This document shows, in pieces, positions 1-4,505 of a stretch of 10,160 nucleotides of DNA; the first letter of the stretch is position 1, and every line of letters begins with the position of its first letter. The DNA is taken from contig CAMBJI010000048.1 in the NCBI GenBank assembly GCA_945867725.1, forward strand, positions 1 through 10,160, written 5' to 3'. Both the position numbers and the translations under genes were made by a program. The notes beneath the pieces were generated by a model that worked only from the letters and a program-made list of their open reading frames with translations, had not been told where the DNA came from and did no database searches. This DNA is from Bordetella parapertussis. Lineage in GTDB: Bacteria; Pseudomonadota; Gammaproteobacteria; Burkholderiales; Burkholderiaceae_D.

Positions 1-521
1 ATAAAGGTATCGCACTGCTGCGCAGGTGATGGTCCGGTACAGAACAGATTAGGCGTGCATTCCTTGCCTTCGTACAGCTGAGGGTAGATGTACAAAGTCT
101 TGCCGCGATTAACGATGGTGTCCTTGATCGCATTACGCATGGAGCTGGTGATGCCACCAAAAACGACATCCACCTTGTCTTGCGTGACCAGTTTACGAAC
201 CTTGGTCACGGCCAGTTGCTCATTGGTCGCGGTATCTTCAAGAATCATTTGCAGCGGACGGCCGAGCAGACCACCACCTTTGTTGATTTCCTCGATCACC
301 ATCTTGGCGACGTTGGCATTCGGAATGCCACCCCAGCTGATCGGACCCGTAAGGTCGGTCGCAATACCGACCTTGATCGGATCGGCTGCCCATGCACCTT
401 TGGGCTGCAAAAGATAACTGCCACCGCCGAGGGCAACCAGACCGGCCATCAGACTTGTGCGCTGTGCAAATAAACGCCGCGAGTAAGACTCGAGGTGATC
501 GTTGTGTTTCTTATCGCTCAT
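1..521 (-). CDS. ABC transporter substrate-binding protein, amide/urea type (partial, N-terminal 173 residues)
   Basis: Periplasmic receptor that would deliver a small amide, urea or amino-acid-like ligand to the permease encoded just upstream. The frame is open to the window edge, so only the N-terminal part of a protein that is usually about 400 residues is present. The start is well supported by a GGAGGA ribosome binding site at 531-536, about 9 bases before the ATG. Residues 14-18 read SRRLF, a twin-arginine (Tat) motif, followed by a hydrophobic stretch (24-38) and an AWA|AD cleavage site after residue 45. The mature part begins DPIKVGIATDLTG, the usual first strand of type I periplasmic binding proteins. 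Around residues 145-165 it has a YEGKECTPNLF segment followed by a P-A-Q-Q motif, typical of the AmiC/UrtA/FmdD group. Four bases separate it from the permease stop, so the two are one operon. Family assignment is firm; the ligand is inferred. Confidence 0.9.
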   Translation of the reverse strand, partial: MSDKKHNDHLESYSRRLFAQRTSLMAGLVALGGGSYLLQPKGAWAADPIKVGIATDLTGPISWGGIPNANVAKMVIEEINKGGGLLGRPLQMILEDTATNEQLAVTKVRKLVTQDKVDVVFGGITSSMRNAIKDTIVNRGKTLYIYPQLYEGKECTPNLFCTGPSPAQQCDTF

Positions 522-525
522 TTGA

Positions 526-1383
526 CTAACTCCTCCGTTTAGAAAGCAGGCCATCAGGCCGGATTTTCACTACCATTATGGCAATGACAAACACCATTAC
601 ATCTGCCACCACGGGCTTGATGACCCAAGGCAAGGCAGCACTTATTGACCCAACCAGGGTCGATCCTGCAACTGAGCCTTGCAACCCACCGACGCCGCCG
701 AGCATGACGGCCAAAAACGCTTTAATCAGGAAGGTCACACCCATATCGGCGTTCAGGGGATACAAAGGCACCATCAATGCGCCGGCAAGACCTGCCAGTG
801 CAGCACCAAAAGCGAAGGTGGCGGAATACACACGATTGACCGCTACACCGGAAGCGCGGGCGAGCATGGGGTTTTCTAGTGCGGCGCGGACTTTGAGCCC
901 GAAATTTGTTTTCTTGAATAAAATCCAGCAGCCCAGCAACACCAAGAGCGTGACCACGATCACGACCGTGCGCCATTTGGAAATAGAGAGGTCGCCGAAC
1001 ATAATGGGACCATCGAGTGGCGCCACGACGGTATAAAACTGACCGCCGAGCGCCGTACGGACTGCTTCTCTGATGACCAAGCCAATCGCATAGGTACCTA
1101 GCATGGCGACCACCGGTGTCGCATAGAAGCGCCGGATCGCAAAGCGTTCAAGGAACAGGCCGACCACACCCACAATGATGGGCGCGCACACCATACCCAT
1201 CCATGGCGGCACGCCTGCTCTGTCGAGAAAAAACACGCTATAGGCACCCAGCAGGAGAAACTCACCGTGGGCAAAATTGAAGATCCCCATCATGCTGGCA
1301 ATGACGCCCAGACCGAGCACAATGATGACGAATACGGCCGTGTATGCCAGCAGGTCAAATAAAAACGGCAAAATCGAATTCAT
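526..1383 (-). CDS. branched-chain/urea-type ABC transporter permease (LivH/UrtB family)
   Basis: Inner-membrane channel subunit of a high-affinity ABC importer of the branched-chain amino acid/urea/amide class. The 285-residue product is almost entirely hydrophobic segments, the normal length for LivH/UrtB. Diagnostic motifs are GIFNFAHGE at residues 33-41, a GLAGALMVPLYPL segment, the FLIKAFLAVMLGGVGG stretch near residues 225-240, and a C-terminal RPDGLL. I chose the ATG at 1383 because it places the first membrane helix close to the N terminus as in the family; a GGAG lies about 10 bases upstream. An in-frame ATG at 1476 with an upstream GAGG would add 31 polar residues and cannot be excluded. 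The substrate-binding gene follows after 4 bases. The second permease and the ATPases are not in the window and may lie beyond its left edge. The exact substrate is not decided by the sequence. Confidence 0.9.
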   Translation of the reverse strand: MNSILPFLFDLLAYTAVFVIIVLGLGVIASMMGIFNFAHGEFLLLGAYSVFFLDRAGVPPWMGMVCAPIIVGVVGLFLERFAIRRFYATPVVAMLGTYAIGLVIREAVRTALGGQFYTVVAPLDGPIMFGDLSISKWRTVVIVVTLLVLLGCWILFKKTNFGLKVRAALENPMLARASGVAVNRVYSATFAFGAALAGLAGALMVPLYPLNADMGVTFLIKAFLAVMLGGVGGLQGSVAGSTLVGSISAALPWVIKPVVADVMVFVIAIMVVKIRPDGLLSKRRS

Positions 1384-1502
1384 CCTGCTTTGGCTCCAAT
1401 CGGTACTGGAATACAAATGCGTGAAACCGATACTTGCAATGCCAGTGTTGCCTCTGGGGGCAAAGTACCTTGGCATGCTGATGTACCTCTAAGCTGGAAA
1501 TT

Positions 1503-1531
1503 ACTGTATCACAATTATTTTCTTAGGAAAA
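1503..1531 (-). promoter_or_regulatory. probable promoter of the permease/binding-protein operon
   Basis: On the minus strand an extended -10 element, TGA followed by TACAGT (plus-strand ACTGTA at 1503-1508), lies 17 bases downstream of a weak -35 (TTTTCC, 1526-1531). The element lies about 120 bases before the permease ATG at 1383. The 20-bp inverted repeat at 1515-1534 covers the spacer and -35, the usual position for a repressor site. This is pattern matching by eye only. Confidence 0.4.
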
Positions 1532-1534
1532 TAA
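1515..1534. promoter_or_regulatory. 20-bp inverted repeat, candidate operator (site 1)
   Basis: TTATTTTCTTAGGAAAATAA: perfect 8-bp arms around a 4-base centre. It has the same architecture and nearly the same arm sequence as the repeat at 2807-2826; both fit WTAYTTTC-N4-GAAARTAW. It overlaps the probable promoter of the transporter operon, which supports a regulatory role. The regulator is unknown; the MarR protein encoded beside site 2 is the obvious candidate. Confidence 0.5.
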
Positions 1535-1570
1535 AATAGTCGGTCAGACGGCGTAAATAGCCAGGGGATG

Positions 1571-1593
1571 GCCTACCTCAGAGCGAGGCAGGC
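1571..1593 (-). terminator. stem-loop directly after the AmiC-like gene, possible terminator
   Basis: Read on the minus strand, GCCTGCCTC and GAGGTAGGC pair over 9 positions (one G-U) around a 5-base loop. The stem begins at the last base of the AmiC-like stop codon. No U-run follows immediately, so it is not a textbook rho-independent terminator. It may instead be a 3'-end stabiliser or an attenuation structure in the leader of the transporter operon. Confidence 0.35.
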
Positions 1594-2696
1594 TAGGTAA
1601 AGCGATGAGTAACTTCGAAAAAATGCCCCTTTGCCTGCGCGAGGTACATGGGGTTATCAGCTCGACCGCTGTGATGGTATCGAGTACCGCGGACACTGTT
1701 GAATGTCAGAGGCGCTGAGAGCTCAGCGAGCATGGAAGAATCGGTTACCTCGGCGCGCCGAGCCAGAGCAGACAAAAAATACATGCCCTCATAAATCGAC
1801 TGACCGAGCGCGTTCAATGTCGGCGCACGCTCGCTGAAGCGCATGTAGTAGCGCTCTTTGAACGACATATTGCTGTCGGTACGTAACGACGCAAAATAAC
1901 CCGAAGAGACGAACAAGCCATCGGTGTTATCTTCACCGATGGCCAGCAGCATGTTCTCCTCGGTCGCGCATGAAAGCCGCACCATATGGCGCGATAGTTT
2001 ACGGCGACCAAATTCGCGATTGAAATCTATCGAGTCCTGACCAATCAGAGAGATCATCAGCGCATTGGGCTTGTGCTTTTCAATCAATTCAAAAAGCGCC
2101 TCGAAATCCCGAGGGACAGGCTCAACCGCGAGCGGCAAATAAATTTCATCAACAACCGTTGCACCGAACTCTGTCAGATAACGACGCGCAAGACTGTTCG
2201 ATCGGCGCGGCCAGAGGTAATCATTACCAATGAATAGCCATTTATCGGCACGATAGGTGTCGCGCAAAAACTGCAGCGCCGGCCGCAGTTGCTGATCGGG
2301 GGTTTCACCAATCGCATAGACGCCCGGTGTAGTTTCACCGCCTTCATACAGCGGTGTGTAGACATAAGGGACCGATCCACCGGCCACCCTTTTCACGATT
2401 TCGCGCACCGAGCTGGTATGCATACCCACAATGGCATCGATGCGGCTCAACGATAGTGCATCAGAAGTCAGTTGATGCATCGACTCGGCTTCATCATCCG
2501 ACCCGACCGTGCACAGACTGATGTCTCTTCCGCCGATACCACCCAATGCGTTCAGCTCCTCGACCGCAAGTTCGGCACAAGCCAGTGTCGATGGGCCCCA
2601 GATACCGGCCACACCGTCGCGCGGCACGAACAAGCCTACAACGAATTCGTCGGTCTTTTTCTTTTTCAAGTTACGGAGGGTCGATCGATTTAACAT
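1593..2696 (-). CDS. AmiC-like cytosolic ligand-binding protein (type I periplasmic-binding fold)
   Basis: A 367-residue protein with the periplasmic-binding-protein fold but no signal peptide: a short basic N terminus (residues 1-16, ending in LKKKK) leads straight into the first strand, FVVGLFVPRDG. This is the arrangement of AmiC, the cytosolic amide sensor that controls AmiR in the Pseudomonas amidase operon, rather than of an exported receptor. Supporting motifs are the GPSTLACAELAVEELNALGG helix, VGMHTSSVREIV, and a PLYEGGETTPGVYAIGETPD segment that parallels the one in the substrate-binding protein at 1-521. The ATG at 2696 is the first start after an in-frame TGA (plus 2706-2708); no clear ribosome binding site precedes it. 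No AmiR (ANTAR) gene is present, so the output partner is unknown. A sensory role for the transporter operon downstream is inference; the family call is firm. Confidence 0.85.
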   Translation of the reverse strand: MLNRSTLRNLKKKKTDEFVVGLFVPRDGVAGIWGPSTLACAELAVEELNALGGIGGRDISLCTVGSDDEAESMHQLTSDALSLSRIDAIVGMHTSSVREIVKRVAGGSVPYVYTPLYEGGETTPGVYAIGETPDQQLRPALQFLRDTYRADKWLFIGNDYLWPRRSNSLARRYLTEFGATVVDEIYLPLAVEPVPRDFEALFELIEKHKPNALMISLIGQDSIDFNREFGRRKLSRHMVRLSCATEENMLLAIGEDNTDGLFVSSGYFASLRTDSNMSFKERYYMRFSERAPTLNALGQSIYEGMYFLSALARRAEVTDSSMLAELSAPLTFNSVRGTRYHHSGRADNPMYLAQAKGHFFEVTHRFT

Positions 2697-2715
2697 CAGA
2701 AATGATCACGTTGTT

Positions 2716-2727
2716 ATTGTTCACAAT
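2716..2727. promoter_or_regulatory. short palindrome before the AmiC-like gene, candidate operator
   Basis: ATTGTTCACAAT has 5-bp arms around two central bases. The TTGT-N2-ACAA core resembles sites used by some MarR-family regulators, and a MarR gene is divergently encoded nearby. It sits 20 bases before the AmiC-like ATG, overlapping a weak minus-strand promoter guess (TTGGCA, 17 bases, TAACAA). It is short enough to occur by chance. Confidence 0.25.
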
Positions 2728-2806
2728 CCGCCATGCCAACTAATTAACATTCGAGATCACGCAATACTCCGGGAACACAGCGACCTTGCCGGCCGATTTT
2801 TCCGAG

Positions 2807-2826
2807 ATACTTTCCGAAGAAAGTAT
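2807..2826. promoter_or_regulatory. 20-bp inverted repeat, candidate operator (site 2)
   Basis: ATACTTTCCGAAGAAAGTAT: perfect 8-bp arms around CGAA. It lies in the 277-base divergent gap between the AmiC-like gene and the MarR gene and matches the pattern of site 1 at 1515-1534. Length and symmetry suit a MarR-family dimer, and autoregulation from a divergent gap is common in that family. The rest of the gap holds promoters but no gene. Confidence 0.5.
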
Positions 2827-2930
2827 TACATTAAATTAGAATCAGACACACATTATTGAGTATTAATTTGTCAGTTCAGATAGCCCGACCATGAAATACC
2901 AATGGGTTTGTGGCGGTGCACCAGACAGAA

Positions 2931-2939
2931 TGAGATAAT
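2931..2939 (+). promoter_or_regulatory. probable extended -10 promoter of the MarR gene
   Basis: TGAGATAAT combines the TGn extension with a GATAAT hexamer (5 of 6 to TATAAT). It lies about 35 bases before the MarR ATG. No good -35 is seen at 17 bases, which is tolerated for extended -10 promoters. An alternative upstream promoter (TTGTCA at 2868-2873, 18-base spacer, TGAAAT) is also possible. Confidence 0.35.
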
Positions 2940-2973
2940 GCGACGGGTTTTCCGAGCAATTACCTAAACAATC

Positions 2974-3405
2974 ATGCAACATTTTCTGCCTCACCTCCTG
3001 GAGCAAACCAACCGTCTGGTCCGGGACATGCTGAACAACACCTTGTCTGCTGAAGATTTACAGACTGATCAGTGGACTATTCTGGTTTACCTCTCCGATG
3101 GACTGGGTCACGCTATGGGTGAACTCGCCGAGGCCGCGGCAATCAACCCCTCCAAGCTGACCAAGTGTGTAGACAAACTGGTCAGCAAAGGTCTGGTGCA
3201 CCGCAGCGTCGATCTCAACGACCAGCGCAAGGTCGTCGCCATGATCACAGATCGCGGACTTGCCATCGTTTCTCGACTCAATCCTGAAATCGCGAAACTG
3301 GAAAAGCTGCTGATCAGCCGGCTGGGCCGGTCAGATCACAAGCAACTCAAGCATTTACTCACCCAAATGCTCATTGAGGACGATGACGGCCACCGGCCTG
3401 CTTGA
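2974..3405 (+). CDS. MarR-family winged-helix transcriptional regulator
   Basis: A 143-residue DNA-binding protein, the standard length for MarR. The N-terminal helix (1-20) would form the dimer interface. A QWTILVYLSD helix (33-42) leads into the winged helix: GELAEAAAINPSKLTKCVDKLVSKG at 49-73 contains the helix-turn-helix, and the wing carries the conserved D-x-R (Asp83, Arg85) followed by ITDRG. The C-terminal helices complete the dimer. MarR proteins are usually ligand-released repressors of adjacent genes. Here it is divergent from the AmiC-like gene, with a 20-bp palindrome between them, and convergent with the nitroreductase gene. An in-frame TAA at 2965-2967 leaves ATG 2974 as the first start; no Shine-Dalgarno sequence is visible, so translation may be weak or leader-dependent. 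Target and ligand are not readable from sequence. Confidence 0.9.
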   Translation: MQHFLPHLLEQTNRLVRDMLNNTLSAEDLQTDQWTILVYLSDGLGHAMGELAEAAAINPSKLTKCVDKLVSKGLVHRSVDLNDQRKVVAMITDRGLAIVSRLNPEIAKLEKLLISRLGRSDHKQLKHLLTQMLIEDDDGHRPA

Positions 3406-3469
3406 TAACGAAACGATACCTCATACGTTCATGGCGAGTGACAAAGCACGCTTGAGACCTTGAATTTTG

Positions 3470-3505
3470 TGCCGGATTTTCCCATTTGTCCGGCAATGAT
3501 TTTTT
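3470..3505 (+). terminator. rho-independent terminator of the MarR gene
   Basis: TGCCGGA (3470-3476) pairs with TCCGGCA (3489-3495) across a 12-base loop, followed after four bases by a run of six T (3500-3505). The T-run overlaps the stop codon of the convergent nitroreductase gene, so the two genes share their 3' ends closely. Confidence 0.6.
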
Positions 3506-4103
3506 AAAGTAGCTCGCAAACCTCAGCGAAATCCAATCGAGGCAGCCGCCCCATCACCTTCGCTGGATCGCCATAGCCCAGTGCGCACAGAAAATTCGAT
3601 TTCACGCTGCCATTGTTAAAGAAGGTTTGATCGACCAAGGCATTGTTAAAGCCAGACATAGGCCCACAATCCAGTCCGATCGCGCGCGCTGCCATGATCA
3701 AATAGGCGCCCTGCAGCGAGCCATTGCGGAAAGTAAAGCTCTCACGCACCGCGCGTTTTTCATCACCGGTAAACATCGCGGCGAAATCAGGATTATGCGG
3801 AAATGTCTTGTGCAGCAGCGTATGAAAATCCGTGTCATGCGCAATGATGGCGACGACCGGCGCACTCATGGTCTTGTCGACATTCCCTGGTGAGAGCGCT
3901 GGTCGCAGCCGCTCTTTGGCTTCAGCAGTCCGCAAAAATACCAGGCGTGCCGGCTGGCTATTGGCCGAGGTAGGACAAAACTTCATCAACTCATAGAGAT
4001 CGTGGAGCTGTTGATCGCTAACGGGTCTATCGGTCCAGCCGTTTTGGCTGCGGGCTTCGGTGAACAAGGTACTAACGGCAGTGCTATCGATCACGGTGTG
4101 CAT
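3504..4103 (-). CDS. RutE/HadB-type nitroreductase (probable malonic semialdehyde reductase family)
   Basis: A 199-residue FMN-dependent oxidoreductase of the nitroreductase superfamily. It closely resembles E. coli RutE, which is credited with reducing malonic semialdehyde to 3-hydroxypropionate in uracil breakdown. Family landmarks include STLFTEARSQNGW (11-23), PVSDQQL, PTSANSQPARLVFLRT (44-59, the FMN phosphate-binding part), ERLRPALSPGN, GPMSGFNN, and the C-terminal GYGDPAK and RLPRLDF. I chose the ATG at 4103 because a perfect GGAGG stands four bases upstream and the length then matches RutE; a longer frame from 4154 would add 17 residues with no family match. It stands alone: no other rut gene is in the window. 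In this setting it could act on another semialdehyde or a quinone/nitro compound; the family call is firm, the substrate is not. Confidence 0.88.
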   Translation of the reverse strand: MHTVIDSTAVSTLFTEARSQNGWTDRPVSDQQLHDLYELMKFCPTSANSQPARLVFLRTAEAKERLRPALSPGNVDKTMSAPVVAIIAHDTDFHTLLHKTFPHNPDFAAMFTGDEKRAVRESFTFRNGSLQGAYLIMAARAIGLDCGPMSGFNNALVDQTFFNNGSVKSNFLCALGYGDPAKVMGRLPRLDFAEVCELL

Positions 4104-4106
4104 TGA

Positions 4107-4112
4107 ACCTCC
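4107..4112 (-). promoter_or_regulatory. Shine-Dalgarno sequence fixing the nitroreductase start
   Basis: Minus-strand GGAGGT stands immediately before TCA-ATG. It selects ATG 4103 over the in-frame upstream ATG at 4154. Confidence 0.7.
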
Positions 4113-4192
4113 AAAAGAAGACGACAGTGTAACGTCTGCCAACTCGATGCTCATTTGCGATCACGCTTGTTTACATTGCAAAACTGATACGC

Positions 4193-4224
4193 TAAATATC
4201 AAAAGCTTAATAAATATCAAAAGC
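4193..4224. repeat. perfect 14-nt tandem direct repeat upstream of the nitroreductase gene
   Basis: TAAATATCAAAAGC occurs at 4193-4206 and again at 4211-4224, separated by TTAA (18-base period). On the minus strand each copy contains TTGATA, a 5-of-6 match to a -35 element. The pair lies 90-121 bases before the nitroreductase ATG. It could be iterated binding sites for an activator or part of its promoter. Function is not established. Confidence 0.5.
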
Positions 4225-4326
4225 CAAATTTTTCTTCATGAGCCGTCAGAACAAAATACCTGAAGTCCGTCAGCCCCAAGCAATCGAGGCGAAATACAGC
4301 CCTCAGATACTTTCCAAATAGCAAAT

Positions 4327-4348
4327 AGAACGGTCGTTCTGATAATAT
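4327..4348 (+). promoter_or_regulatory. TetR-type palindrome overlapping the probable promoter of the RND operon
   Basis: AGAACGGTCGTTCT (4327-4340) has 6-bp arms around two bases, a geometry frequent in TetR-family operators. It runs directly into TGATAATAT (4340-4348), an extended -10 element, so a bound repressor would block the polymerase. The site is about 160 bases before the RND start codon. No TetR gene is in the window. Confidence 0.45.
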
Positions 4349-4423
4349 GCGGGTGACTTAGGTGCTTCGTCAGCCCCTCATTTTTTCTGGCACCCGAGTG
4401 AGCGTTCGCGAAGCGTGAAAGCC

Positions 4424-4437
4424 CGACCAACTGGTCG
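4424..4437. promoter_or_regulatory. second palindrome in the RND operon leader
   Basis: CGACCAACTGGTCG has 6-bp arms around AC, the same 6-2-6 geometry as the palindrome at 4327-4340 but a different sequence. It lies downstream of the proposed transcription start, so it could be a roadblock operator or, less likely, a short RNA hairpin (its 2-base loop is too tight). Unproven. Confidence 0.3.
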
Positions 4438-4505
4438 CCTCAAGCTGCATCGTCTCATCACCGGGTTGGCATCCCGCACAATAACGACAACAAGGAGACC
4501 GGCCC

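Noticed and set aside
578..1036. 152-codon open frame antisense to the permease gene
   Set aside because: Thr/Ala/Pro-rich shadow of a firmly identified membrane protein on the other strand.
2797..2956. TTTTCCGAG repeated at 2798 and 2948 in the MarR upstream region
   Set aside because: Only nine bases with no palindromic partner; not enough to call a regulatory repeat.
4268..4377. CGTCAGCCCC occurring at 4268 and 4368, exactly 100 bases apart
   Set aside because: A single 10-nt pair without symmetry or link to promoter elements; may be chance.
4361..4395. GGTGC/GCACC hairpin with T-run in the RND leader as an attenuator
   Set aside because: Only five pairs across a loop of more than 20 bases, and the T-run lies inside the loop rather than after the stem.
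4236..4430. 64-codon open frame on the minus strand in the gap before the RND gene
   Set aside because: No ribosome binding site, no recognisable domain, and it runs across the proposed RND promoter and operator; most likely chance.
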